Shown one piece after another: positions 23,551 through 30,800 of a stretch of DNA of 35,511 nucleotides. The notes beneath the pieces were generated by a model. That model saw nothing but the letters and a program-made list of their open reading frames with translations, made no database searches and had not been told where the DNA came from. How positions within the stretch are numbered: the stretch's first letter is position 1; each line of letters begins with the position of its first letter. Location: NCBI GenBank assembly GCA_035533615.1, contig DATLTM010000028.1, positions 1 through 35,511 of the forward strand. Reading direction: 5' to 3'. The position numbers and the translations under genes are program-made. This DNA comes from C7867-001 sp035533615 (lineage in GTDB: Bacteria; Patescibacteriota; Minisyncoccia; Phycocordibacterales; Phycocordibacteraceae).

Positions 23551-24399
23551 TCACGCGTTGGTGAAAGAAAGTAGATTTCTTTTTATTTCTTCAAAAACTT
23601 TGTCATTTTTAAGACCCTTAATTCCCGTCCTCTTTTTTCCTTCAAGAAGTTCTCCTATCTTTCGTGACTCTCTTTCGAAAATGGGAGCCAATTCATTTCT
23701 ATCGATACTCGTGGCATATTCAGAAAACGTTTTAAGCTGTAGAACCGCTTCCTCCAAGATGGCGATTTGCACGGGATGTTCGCTGAGTTCTTTATTTCTC
23801 CTGTTCATCCACAGAAGACCAAGCTCCTTTACCCGATCTATCTCTATGCCGACGACAACTTGAGGGATTTTTCTTAAATGGCCGATGAAATGCTGGCGGT
23901 CCGAATGGAAATATTTTAATTGCCCTAGATCCCCCCTGTTTATGTTGGCTTTTATAGCGTCGAATTTCCTGTGTAGGTCTTTGCTTCCAAAAGTAACATC
24001 AATGCCAAGCGCCAAATGTGAGAACTGTTGATTTTCTGCTTCAGTCTCAACAATCATATCAATTTTATTTATGTAATCATCAAAACGAGCTGTCTTTATG
24101 ATTTGAGATTTTGGGCCGAACCACTCGCTTAACTCCCCATGCTCGCATGCTATTGCCTCCAGAATATCGGCGTAGATTTTACTGGGTGATTGGTCAAAAG
24201 TACTTTCCAGGCGATCTACTTCTTCGGCATCGCGCTTGAGAATTTCGTTACCATATAGACCGGCGAATGTCTCAGGTCTTATTTCATATGCAGATAAGAC
24301 TTCCTTGGCACGAGCATGAGCTGCTGTGGGATTCAAATATGCACGCTCGAACTGCCGCTCATCCGCAGTGCTTTGATAGGTATATCGTTCATGAGGCAT
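23551..24399 (-). CDS. Unassigned protein, possibly PD-(D/E)XK nuclease-like
   Basis: This is a 282-aa soluble protein without signal or membrane helix. The N-terminal 90 residues are helical and charged. The centre has ARFDDYINKIDMIVETE, then LALGIDVTFGSKDLHRKFDA, KANINRGDLGQLKYFHSD, and PQVVVGIEIDRVKELGLLW. An acid on a D(x)iD strand followed by a hydrophobic strand ending D-V-T-F and a basic helix resembles a PD-(D/E)XK nuclease core, but no exact motif is certain. I believe similar uncharacterised proteins occur in other Patescibacteria. The gene looks more AT-rich than its neighbours. It lies alone between the pilus operon and nusA. TACCAT ends nine nt before the ATG. Confidence 0.8.
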   Translation of the reverse strand: MPHERYTYQSTADERQFERAYLNPTAAHARAKEVLSAYEIRPETFAGLYGNEILKRDAEEVDRLESTFDQSPSKIYADILEAIACEHGELSEWFGPKSQIIKTARFDDYINKIDMIVETEAENQQFSHLALGIDVTFGSKDLHRKFDAIKANINRGDLGQLKYFHSDRQHFIGHLRKIPQVVVGIEIDRVKELGLLWMNRRNKELSEHPVQIAILEEAVLQLKTFSEYATSIDRNELAPIFERESRKIGELLEGKKRTGIKGLKNDKVFEEIKRNLLSFTNA

Positions 24400-24408
24400 G
24401 TCCTCTAC

Positions 24409-24414
24409 ATGGTA
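24409..24414 (-). promoter_or_regulatory. -10-like element of the unassigned gene
   Basis: Minus-strand TACCAT (within TGATACCAT) is nine nt before ATG 24399. An AGAGG in between could also act as a weak ribosome binding site. Confidence 0.35.
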
Positions 24415-24556
24415 TCACCCGCAAAGCTCCTAGAACGAGGGGGCTCCTTTTCTACTACACGCATTCGCAGGCGTGCTTCAATGCCTGCAACGCCGCGTAT
24501 TCTTCCACTAATCAATAGCTAGGGTAGCTTTGTATATAGTTCCCTCTTTTCCGTGG

Positions 24557-24584
24557 TTGACTCGCAGAAAGCAGCTGGTATACT
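24557..24584 (+). promoter_or_regulatory. nusA promoter
   Basis: TTGACT (24557-24562), a 16-bp spacer, and TATACT (24579-24584). This is the best -35/-10 pair in the window. Transcription should begin near 24591, giving nusA a leader of about 55 nt, unlike the leaderless genes elsewhere. Confidence 0.75.
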
Positions 24585-24599
24585 TCCTTGTACGCGAAT

Positions 24600-24619
24600 G
24601 CCCCTTCGGGGCTTTCTTT
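24600..24619 (+). terminator. Terminator-like hairpin in the nusA leader
   Basis: GCCCC (24600-24604), loop TTC, GGGGC (24608-24612), then TTTCTTT. The hairpin begins only about 10 nt after the predicted nusA transcription start and precedes the ATG by 28 nt. It may be an attenuator, an RNA-stabilising 5' hairpin, or a roadblock to upstream transcription. The gene to the left is divergent, so it is not that gene's terminator. Confidence 0.55.
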
Positions 24620-24646
24620 ATAAAACGTGCGACATACATATTCCAT

Positions 24647-26011
24647 ATGATTGATCTGAAAACCATCAATGCAGTGCTCGGAGAGTTTGAAGATCGTGGC
24701 ATCAGTCGCGCCACGATGATCGATGCCATCGAAAGCGCGATGGCGACCGCCTATAAGCGTGAATATGGGAAGCGCGGGCAGGTCATCCACGCCAAACTCG
24801 ATCTTGCCACTGGTACTATTTCTTTTGAACAAGTGAAGACTATTGTGGATGGTACGACAGTTCGCTTCCCCGCACCCGATGAAGTGATAGCCGTGGAACG
24901 CGTACATTCGCACGCGTTCCACGAAGGAGACGAACAGCTCGCCGAAGGTGAATTGCCGCGCTATGACACCGAGAAACATATTCTTCTCGAGAACGCCAAA
25001 CTTATCAAGCGTGGCGCTTCCGTTGGCGAGGAGATTATCTTCCCGCTCGAGCCGCAGGACGACTTCGGTCGCATCGCTGCGCAGACCGCCAAACAGGTGG
25101 TTATCCAGAAGGTGCGCGAGGCCGAGAAGCTCTCGATGATGGAGGAATTCGGTGAGAAAAAAGGAGAAATTGTGAGCGGCGTGGTGCAGCGCATGGAGCG
25201 CGGGGCGATTTTCGTCGATCTCGGTCGTACGACTGGCATCATTCCATATGAAGAGCAGATTCCCGGGGAGCGCTATCGCATGGGTGAGCGCATTCGCGCG
25301 TATCTCTATGCGGTTGATGAGGGATTCCGCGGCGTCTACTTGCGGCTCTCTCGCGCGCACCCGAAATTCGTGGTGAAGCTCTTTGAGCTCGAGGCACCAG
25401 AACTTGCAGCCGGATCTATCGAAGTGAAGGCGCTTGCACGCGAACCGGGCAGCCGCACCAAGATAGCGCTCGTTTCCCTCGATCCGCACGTCGACCCGGT
25501 TGGCTCCCTGGTCGGCCAGCGCGGCGTACGTGTCTCGACCGTGATGAGCGAACTCGGCGGCGAACGCATCGACATCATCGAATGGAACGACAACGCGAAA
25601 GAATTCGTAAAGGAAGCGCTCTCGCCAGCGACTCCTCTCTCAGTTGTTCTCGACGAGGCCGATCACCGCGCAACGGTGACTGTCCCCGAAGACGAGCAAT
25701 CACTCGCTATCGGGCGTGGCGGACAGAACGTTCGTCTGGCCGCAAAACTAACCGGTTGGAACATCGATATCGTTTCGGTCGGTGGTTCCGAAATTGCGGA
25801 ATCCGATGGAGAGACCGCTGCCATTGTGTCGGACGAAGAGGACCCCGCCGAAGTTGCCGGCGTGATGCCGACGGAAAGCGTCGAAGTCATCGTCGATGAA
25901 GCCCCACAAACGACTGGACTCCCGGCCGAGGAGGAGCTCGCGGAACTTCCTGCGCGTGACGAAACAGTTGCGGATGCCGAAGAAGATCGCGATACGGCGA
26001 AAGATGAATAA
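24647..26011 (+). CDS. nusA: Transcription termination/antitermination factor NusA
   Basis: It binds RNA polymerase and nascent RNA to control pausing, termination and antitermination. The 454-aa product has the N-terminal polymerase-binding domain (MIDLKTINAVLGEFEDRGIS to about 125). The S1 domain follows (GEIVSGVVQRMERGAIFVDL, GRTTGIIPYEEQ). KH1 has GSLVGQRGVRVSTVMSELGG, and KH2 has LAIGRGGQNVRLAAKLTGW. The very acidic tail (about 385-454) resembles the acidic extensions of other NusA proteins. Start 24647 is the family start; a longer in-frame reading from 24530 would include the promoter and leader hairpin. Confidence 0.97.
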   Translation: MIDLKTINAVLGEFEDRGISRATMIDAIESAMATAYKREYGKRGQVIHAKLDLATGTISFEQVKTIVDGTTVRFPAPDEVIAVERVHSHAFHEGDEQLAEGELPRYDTEKHILLENAKLIKRGASVGEEIIFPLEPQDDFGRIAAQTAKQVVIQKVREAEKLSMMEEFGEKKGEIVSGVVQRMERGAIFVDLGRTTGIIPYEEQIPGERYRMGERIRAYLYAVDEGFRGVYLRLSRAHPKFVVKLFELEAPELAAGSIEVKALAREPGSRTKIALVSLDPHVDPVGSLVGQRGVRVSTVMSELGGERIDIIEWNDNAKEFVKEALSPATPLSVVLDEADHRATVTVPEDEQSLAIGRGGQNVRLAAKLTGWNIDIVSVGGSEIAESDGETAAIVSDEEDPAEVAGVMPTESVEVIVDEAPQTTGLPAEEELAELPARDETVADAEEDRDTAKDE

Positions 26012-26025
26012 AATTACTTGTAAGG

Positions 26026-26031
26026 TATAAT
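26026..26031 (+). promoter_or_regulatory. -10 element of ppa
   Basis: A perfect TATAAT lies 15 nt past the nusA stop and ends eight nt before the ppa ATG. It predicts a leaderless ppa transcript independent of nusA. Confidence 0.55.
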
Positions 26032-26039
26032 CAGCGTAT

Positions 26040-26573
26040 ATGAATCTGTTGCACGATGTTAATCCGGGCACGAAGGAGAAGCTGCACGTCGTTATCGAGA
26101 TTCCGAAAGGCTCGCACAATAAGTACGAGATAGACAAGGTGACAGGTATCATTAAACTCGACCGAGTAATGCACTCCGCGCAGGACTATCCATTTGACTA
26201 TGGTTTTGTGCCACAGACGCTGTGGGACGATGGCGATGCACTCGATGTCGTCGTGCTCACGACGCATCCGCTCGCACCGGGAATCCTTGTCGAGGCACGT
26301 CCAATCGGTATTATGCACATGACTGACGGTGGCGAAGCGGACGAAAAAATCATCGCAGTCGCTTCCGGCGACCCACGCTTCGATGACGTGAAAGATATCA
26401 CGGATGCAAATCGGCACGTGTTGAAGGAAATAGCGCACTTTTTTGCGACGTACAAACAGATTCAAAAGAAAGAGGTTGTTGTCGGAGACTACGAAGGTAA
26501 AGATGCCGCCGCCGCTGCCTTCACGCGCGCGTGCAAGCTGTATACCGATGCAAAAAATGAACATGGAAACTGA
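26040..26573 (+). CDS. ppa: Inorganic pyrophosphatase (family I)
   Basis: It hydrolyses pyrophosphate to phosphate, pulling biosynthetic reactions forward. The 177-aa product has the family I core: VIEIPKGSHNKYEIDKVTG, DYPFDYGFVPQTLWDDGDAL with the DxDxxDV-type Mg site completed by DALDVVVL, DGGEADEKIIAV, and a C-terminal FATYKQIQKKEVVVGDYEGK. All key acids and lysines are visible. The start has its own -10 and no Shine-Dalgarno. The 3' end overlaps the next small gene. Confidence 0.96.
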   Translation: MNLLHDVNPGTKEKLHVVIEIPKGSHNKYEIDKVTGIIKLDRVMHSAQDYPFDYGFVPQTLWDDGDALDVVVLTTHPLAPGILVEARPIGIMHMTDGGEADEKIIAVASGDPRFDDVKDITDANRHVLKEIAHFFATYKQIQKKEVVVGDYEGKDAAAAAFTRACKLYTDAKNEHGN

Positions 26574-26781
26574 AAAACTTCTTCCCGCAGGAGAACTAGT
26601 TTCTCAAAAGAGCACCCAGGCAGTGCCGGTTCTAGGAGTGCCCTCGGCAAAACAACAGTCCTGGGGCGCCGTTATTTCCATCGTCATCATCGTACTCATG
26701 GTAATCATCGGCGCGTTCTATGCATGGGGGCAGCGCATTTCGCAAAGCAATGTGCCTGCTATACCGGCAGCCGCGCAATAA
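26557..26781 (+). CDS. Small single-pass membrane protein
   Basis: The product is about 74 aa from ATG 26557 (MNMETEKLLPAGEL). ATGs at 26548 and 26563 are equally possible, and none has a good ribosome binding site. The N-terminal half is polar. A strong helix WGAVISIVIIVLMVIIGAFY follows, and the tail AWGQRISQSN...PAAAQ is short. It overlaps the ppa 3' end by 17 nt and ends 29 nt before clpP, so it is probably co-transcribed with both. Its coding nature is supported by the clear helix, but its function is unknown. Confidence 0.65.
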   Translation: MNMETEKLLPAGELVSQKSTQAVPVLGVPSAKQQSWGAVISIVIIVLMVIIGAFYAWGQRISQSNVPAIPAAAQ

Positions 26782-26810
26782 ACCTTACTTACATCTCACA
26801 CTTTTTACTT

Positions 26811-27410
26811 ATGACCCATTCTCAACCCCGTGCATCAATGCTCGTCCCGATGGTTATCGAGAAGAGTCAGTTCGGCGAGCGCGCATATGATATTTATTCA
26901 CGTCTCTTGAAGGAGCGCATCGTCTTCCTCGGCGGCCCCATCGACGACGACGTCGCGAATCTCGTCATCGCCCAACTTCTTTTCCTCGAAGCAGAGGATC
27001 CGAAGAAAGATATTTCCCTCTACATCAATTCCCCTGGTGGCTCGGTGACTGCAACGCTTGCAATGGTTGACACGATGAACCATGTGAAGCCAGCGGTCTC
27101 CACCGTTTGTGTTGGTATGGCGGCATCCGGCGCGGCCATACTCCTCTCGGCTGGACAAAAAGGAAAGCGTTATGCGCTCCCGAACGCCGAAGTGATGATT
27201 CACCAGCCACATGGTGGAGCCGAGGGTCAAGCGACTGATATTGAAATCACGGCGAAGCAGATATTGAAGCTCCGCGCGGTGTTGAATAAAATTCTCTCAA
27301 AGAATACCGGCCAGCCACTTGTGAAAGTCGAGAAGGACGTAGAACGCGATTTCTTCATGACCGCCGATGAGGCTAAAAAGTACGGCCTCGTTGACAAGGT
27401 ATTCAATTGA
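26811..27410 (+). CDS. clpP: ATP-dependent Clp protease proteolytic subunit
   Basis: This is the serine peptidase barrel that works with ClpX or ClpA/C unfoldases. The 199-aa product has the triad Ser106 (GMAASGAAILL), His131 (VMIHQPHGG) and Asp180 (VERDFFMTADEA). LYINSPGGSVTATLAM and RIVFLGGPIDDDVAN are the family blocks. Length and N-terminal loop are normal. Start 26811 is chosen because upstream in-frame sequence overlaps the membrane-protein gene. No clp ATPase gene is nearby. A GC-rich hairpin follows the stop. Confidence 0.97.
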   Translation: MTHSQPRASMLVPMVIEKSQFGERAYDIYSRLLKERIVFLGGPIDDDVANLVIAQLLFLEAEDPKKDISLYINSPGGSVTATLAMVDTMNHVKPAVSTVCVGMAASGAAILLSAGQKGKRYALPNAEVMIHQPHGGAEGQATDIEITAKQILKLRAVLNKILSKNTGQPLVKVEKDVERDFFMTADEAKKYGLVDKVFN

Positions 27411-27423
27411 AGAGAGTACACGG

Positions 27424-27462
27424 AAACGCGGGGACGGTCAGCTTCGCCGGCGCCCCGCGTTT
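27424..27462 (+). terminator. GC-rich hairpin after clpP
   Basis: AAACGCGGGG (27424-27433) pairs perfectly with CCCCGCGTTT (27453-27462) around a 19-base partly self-complementary loop. The trailing sequence GTGCTAG is not a T tract, so termination may be inefficient. It lies 14 nt past the clpP stop. Confidence 0.6.
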
Positions 27463-27463
27463 G

Positions 27464-27472
27464 TGCTAGAGT
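27464..27472 (+). promoter_or_regulatory. Possible extended -10 for rny
   Basis: TGCTAGAGT fits TGnTAnnnT immediately after the clpP hairpin. It would give rny a leader of about 100 nt that contains the hairpin at 27542-27563. No -35 box is obvious. Confidence 0.3.
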
Positions 27473-27541
27473 CCCCTCATACCGTCTCCACCGCTTGACC
27501 GCCACGGAAGCCCCGCCGCCTTCCATTTTTAGATCTCTATC

Positions 27542-27563
27542 CCTGTCTCGTATGCGAGACAGG
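27542..27563 (+). other. Perfect 9-bp hairpin in the rny leader
   Basis: CCTGTCTCG, loop TATG, CGAGACAGG, ending 17 nt before the rny ATG. There is no T tract after it (ACTAACCAAACG), so it is not an intrinsic terminator. A leader hairpin before a ribonuclease gene could be a cleavage or feedback site (inference). Confidence 0.55.
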
Positions 27564-27580
27564 ACTAACCAAACGGGCGT

Positions 27581-29110
27581 ATGTCACTCAACATCATATT
27601 GATCATGCTTGCGCTCTCAGGCGTTGGCGGCATCGCGCTTGGTTATGTACTTCGCGTGCTCATCGGCCTTGCAAGCCGTGGCTCTGTCGAGCTCGATACG
27701 AAACGAAGGTTGCTTCAGGCGAAAGAACAAGCGGCAAAAATTATCGCCGATGCGGAGTTCCGTGGCGCGGTCATCGAGACGGAGCGCCTCGCACCTATCG
27801 AGGAACGTGAGGAAAAACTCTCTTCGCGCGAAGAACGCGTCGCGATCCGCGAGGAATTCCTCGATTCTCGTCAGCGCGATCTCGATGATACGGAAGATGA
27901 AATTCGCACGCGTGAACAGGAAGCGATTCACGCGCGCGCTGAAGCGGAGAAGCTCACGGTCGAGCGCTCCAAGGAACTCGCGAAGATAGCACATCTCTCT
28001 GAAGATAAAGCGCGAGAAGAACTTTTTTTAGAAATAGAACGCGCATACGAGGAAGCGATCCTTCTGCGTCTGCAAAAACTCGCCGCAAATGGCCGCGAAC
28101 GTCTCGAGGAAAAGGCACGCTCCATTCTTATAAGCTCCATACATAGGCTCGGGAATGCCGTGAATGCTGAGGTTATGTCGCTCTCGGTTGCACTTCCTTC
28201 GGAGGATGTAAAGGGGAAGATTATTGGCAAGGAAGGCCGCAACATCAAGGCCTTCGAGCGCGCGACCGGCGTCGATGTTCTTATCGACGACGCGCCTGAC
28301 CGAATTACGCTCTCCTCATTCGACCCGCTCCGTCGAGCTATCGCGAAGATAGCGCTTGAAAAGCTCATCGTCGACGGTCGCATCCAGCCTGTCAAGATAG
28401 AAGAGACGGTTGAGAAAACGCGCACCGAAGTCGCAGAGATTGTCAAACAGAAGGGTGAAGCTGCCGCTTACGAAGTCGGCGTTATCGGGCTTGATCCGAA
28501 GCTCACCGCTCTTCTTGGACGCCTTCATTTCCGCACGAGTTTCGGGCAGAATGTTCTTACACATTCCATCGAAATGGCGCATATTGCCGGCATGCTCGCC
28601 TCCGAGCTCGGCGCAGATCCGACTGTCGCGCGCACAGGCGCGCTCCTTCATGATATCGGCAAGGCGGTTGACCACGAGGTTCAGGGAACGCACGTAGAGA
28701 TAGGTCGCCGTATTTTGGAGAAGTTTGGCGTGGATAAGCGCATCATCTTTGCGATGCAATCGCATCACGAGGAATATCCTTATGAGACTCCAGAGGCGAT
28801 CATTGTCCAAGTTGCTGATGCCATTTCAGGAAGCCGTCCTGGCGCGCGCCGTGACACGGTAGATCGCTATCTGGAGCGTCTCGGTGATCTGGAGCGTCTT
28901 GCCGCCGCCTTCGAAGGTGTTGAGAAGGTCTACGCAATTGCCGCCGGCCGCGAGATACGCGTCTTCGTGAATCCCGGAAAGGTCTCCGACATTGCAATGC
29001 ACAAGCTTGCTCGTGACATCGCGAAGCGCATCCAGGAAGAATTGAAATATCCTGGCGAGATCAAGGTCAATATCATCCGCGAGAATCGTGTCGTTGAGTT
29101 TGCCCGTTGA
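27581..29110 (+). CDS. rny: Ribonuclease Y
   Basis: This membrane-anchored endoribonuclease starts mRNA decay in bacteria lacking RNase E. The 509-aa product has an N-terminal helix (MSLNIILIMLALSGVGGIAL), then a long charged coiled coil (about 45-190, many ER/EE/RE pairs). A KH domain follows (GKIIGKEGRNIKAFERATGV), then the HD domain (VLTHSIEMAHIAG, GALLHDIGKAVDHE). The C-terminal GEIKVNIIRENRVVEFAR is typical. Domain order and length are normal. The leader has a perfect hairpin. Confidence 0.97.
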   Translation: MSLNIILIMLALSGVGGIALGYVLRVLIGLASRGSVELDTKRRLLQAKEQAAKIIADAEFRGAVIETERLAPIEEREEKLSSREERVAIREEFLDSRQRDLDDTEDEIRTREQEAIHARAEAEKLTVERSKELAKIAHLSEDKAREELFLEIERAYEEAILLRLQKLAANGRERLEEKARSILISSIHRLGNAVNAEVMSLSVALPSEDVKGKIIGKEGRNIKAFERATGVDVLIDDAPDRITLSSFDPLRRAIAKIALEKLIVDGRIQPVKIEETVEKTRTEVAEIVKQKGEAAAYEVGVIGLDPKLTALLGRLHFRTSFGQNVLTHSIEMAHIAGMLASELGADPTVARTGALLHDIGKAVDHEVQGTHVEIGRRILEKFGVDKRIIFAMQSHHEEYPYETPEAIIVQVADAISGSRPGARRDTVDRYLERLGDLERLAAAFEGVEKVYAIAAGREIRVFVNPGKVSDIAMHKLARDIAKRIQEELKYPGEIKVNIIRENRVVEFAR

Positions 29111-29144
29111 TTGCGCACTATCCACGATAGATTGTAAAGCCCTA

Positions 29145-29172
29145 TTGCGTAATGTGGCGCATTTCCTATACT
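29145..29172 (+). promoter_or_regulatory. Promoter of the HU gene
   Basis: TTGCGT (29145-29150), a 16-bp spacer, and TATACT (29167-29172). The start of transcription is expected near 29179, giving a GC-rich leader of about 47 nt without a Shine-Dalgarno. Confidence 0.6.
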
Positions 29173-29225
29173 TTTCCCCATGCCCGCCCCTTCTCGGCCG
29201 CGGGATTAGCAGCTAGCAGATATTC

Positions 29226-29498
29226 ATGAATAAAGCAGATATTGTTGACAAAGTGCACGGCGTTCTCGGTTCAACGAAAGCCGATGCCGAGCGCGCGGTA
29301 GAGACGATGATCGATTCTATTGTCTCCAGCCTCAAGTCTGGTGAGGAAGTCTCGATCGCCGGTCTTGGTATCTTCGCAACGAAGGCGCGCCCCGCACGTC
29401 AGGGTCGCAATCCCCGCACCGGCGAGACGATTCATATAGCCGCGACTCGCACCGCGAAATTTCGCGCAGCGAAGGCACTCAAGGACGCGGTTAAGTAA
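29226..29498 (+). CDS. hup: HU-family DNA-binding protein
   Basis: This 90-aa nucleoid protein bends DNA as a dimer. It starts MNKADIVDKVHGVLGSTKAD, has VSIAGLGIFATKARPARQGR, and the beta-arm GRNPRTGETIHIAATRTAKF, then AAKALKDAV. All HU signatures are present, including the Pro at the arm tip region (NPRTG). It is a single gene with its own promoter and a strong terminator shared with rarA. Confidence 0.96.
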   Translation: MNKADIVDKVHGVLGSTKADAERAVETMIDSIVSSLKSGEEVSIAGLGIFATKARPARQGRNPRTGETIHIAATRTAKFRAAKALKDAVK

Positions 29499-29511
29499 TT
29501 CCAATAAAAAT

Positions 29512-29543
29512 AGCGCGCTGCCTCAAGGCAGTGCGCTGTTTTT
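29512..29543. terminator. Bidirectional intrinsic terminator between HU and rarA
   Basis: AGCGC-G-CTGCC (29512-29522), loop TCAA, GGCAG-T-GCGCT (29527-29537): an 11-bp stem with one G/T pair. GTTTTTATTT follows on the plus strand and AAAAAT precedes it for the minus-strand gene. Confidence 0.85.
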
Positions 29544-30669
29544 ATTTCAAATACTTCTTTTTCTTGATTGCGTCTGGCAGATACGATTCGTTGTCGTACT
29601 TCTCGTATCCTTCGCCATAGCTTAGCCCCTTCATTAGTTTCGTGACCGGATTGCGAATTTTCTTCGGAACAGGGAGATTCCCATATTCGCGTGCGTCAGC
29701 CTGTGCGTCACGGAACGCATTGTAGGATGTGCGGCTCTTTTTTGCCTGACAGAGATACGCGACACCATGGGCGAGATTTATGGCGCACTCCGGATAACCT
29801 ATAGTCTCGCAGGCGCGGAAGACTGCGTCCGCAACGACAAGTGCGGTCGGCTGTGCGAGCCCGATGTCTTCCGAAGCGAAGACGACCATTCTTCGGGCAA
29901 TAAAGAGTGGATCCTCCCCCGATTCAACCATTCGCGCGAGATAGTAAAGCGCCGCATCCGCCTGTGAGGCGCGCATGCTCTTAATGAATGCACTGATGGT
30001 GTCATAGTGTTCCTCGCCTTTCTTGTCGTAGCGCAAGTGCGGTGACTCAAGCGCTTTATTCAGTGTGTCAACCGTTACTTTTCCATACAGCGTTTTTGCG
30101 CCCTCCATCATCCCGAGCGCCTTGCGTGCATCGCCGTTTGAGTAGCCAAGCAGCCAGTCGAAGGCGTCCTTATCCACTTTCACCTTCGTACTTTTAACAA
30201 TCGCACGGAGCGCTTCCTCGGAGAGCGGTTCCAATACGAACACACGACACCTCGAGAGGAGCGGCGCGATGATCTCAAACGATGGATTCTCGGTCGTCGC
30301 GCCGATGAGCGTCAGTGTCCCATTTTCCACGTAGGGTAAGAGGAAATCCTGCTGGCCCTTATTAAAGCGGTGTATCTCGTCCAAGAAGAGCACCTTCTCT
30401 TTCCCGTGTGCGTTAGCGCTGATCATTTTCCGGATATCATCCTTTCCCGCCGATACGGCCGAGAGCTCGAAAAGTTTGGCGTCAAGCGCCCGCGCGTAGA
30501 TGCGCGCGATAGTTGTCTTCCCTGTCCCCGGTGGTCCCCAGAGGACGAACGAGAATTTATGCTTCTTCTCTACCGCGACACGAAGCGGCCCCCCCTCCCC
30601 AACAAGGTGTTCCTGACCGACAACGTCGTTGAGTGTCTGCGGCCGTATCCGTGAAGCAAGTGGTTCCAC
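29542..30669 (-). CDS. rarA: Replication-associated recombination ATPase RarA/MgsA
   Basis: This is a clamp-loader-like AAA+ ATPase acting at stalled forks. The 375-aa product has MEPLASRIRPQTLNDVVGQE, Walker A LWGPPGTGKTT, Walker B VLFLDEIHRFNKGQQD, sensor I IGATTENPSFE, and the arginine-finger region LLSRCRVFVL. The C-terminal MgsA domain carries DPLFIARRMVVFASEDIGLA. It is somewhat shorter than the E. coli protein (about 447 aa). It starts at GTG 30669; TACGCT six nt upstream may be its -10. Confidence 0.95.
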   Translation of the reverse strand: MEPLASRIRPQTLNDVVGQEHLVGEGGPLRVAVEKKHKFSFVLWGPPGTGKTTIARIYARALDAKLFELSAVSAGKDDIRKMISANAHGKEKVLFLDEIHRFNKGQQDFLLPYVENGTLTLIGATTENPSFEIIAPLLSRCRVFVLEPLSEEALRAIVKSTKVKVDKDAFDWLLGYSNGDARKALGMMEGAKTLYGKVTVDTLNKALESPHLRYDKKGEEHYDTISAFIKSMRASQADAALYYLARMVESGEDPLFIARRMVVFASEDIGLAQPTALVVADAVFRACETIGYPECAINLAHGVAYLCQAKKSRTSYNAFRDAQADAREYGNLPVPKKIRNPVTKLMKGLSYGEGYEKYDNESYLPDAIKKKKYLK

Positions 30670-30727
30670 AGGTTAAGCGTACTCCTGTCGTACCTAAAAC
30701 AAAATCGCTGTTTATTTTCGAACGGTA

Positions 30728-30756
30728 TTGATTAAATAATGAAAGTAACGTATGAT
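30728..30756 (+). promoter_or_regulatory. Promoter of the 30801 membrane-protein gene
   Basis: TTGATT (30728-30733), a 17-bp spacer, and TATGAT (30751-30756). The predicted leader of about 38 nt includes the short stem GGGC/GCCC around 30764-30780. Confidence 0.6.
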
Positions 30757-30800
30757 ATTTTTTGGGCAATATCGCCCACTCTCTCACGAAAGATGCCAAA

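Noticed and set aside
24512..25489. 325-codon open frame antisense to nusA
   Set aside because: It lies wholly opposite the confidently identified nusA, has no recognisable motif, and is explained by the codon bias of nusA keeping that antisense frame open.
26031..26564. 177-codon frame antisense to ppa
   Set aside because: It mirrors the ppa gene almost exactly and has no coherent motif.
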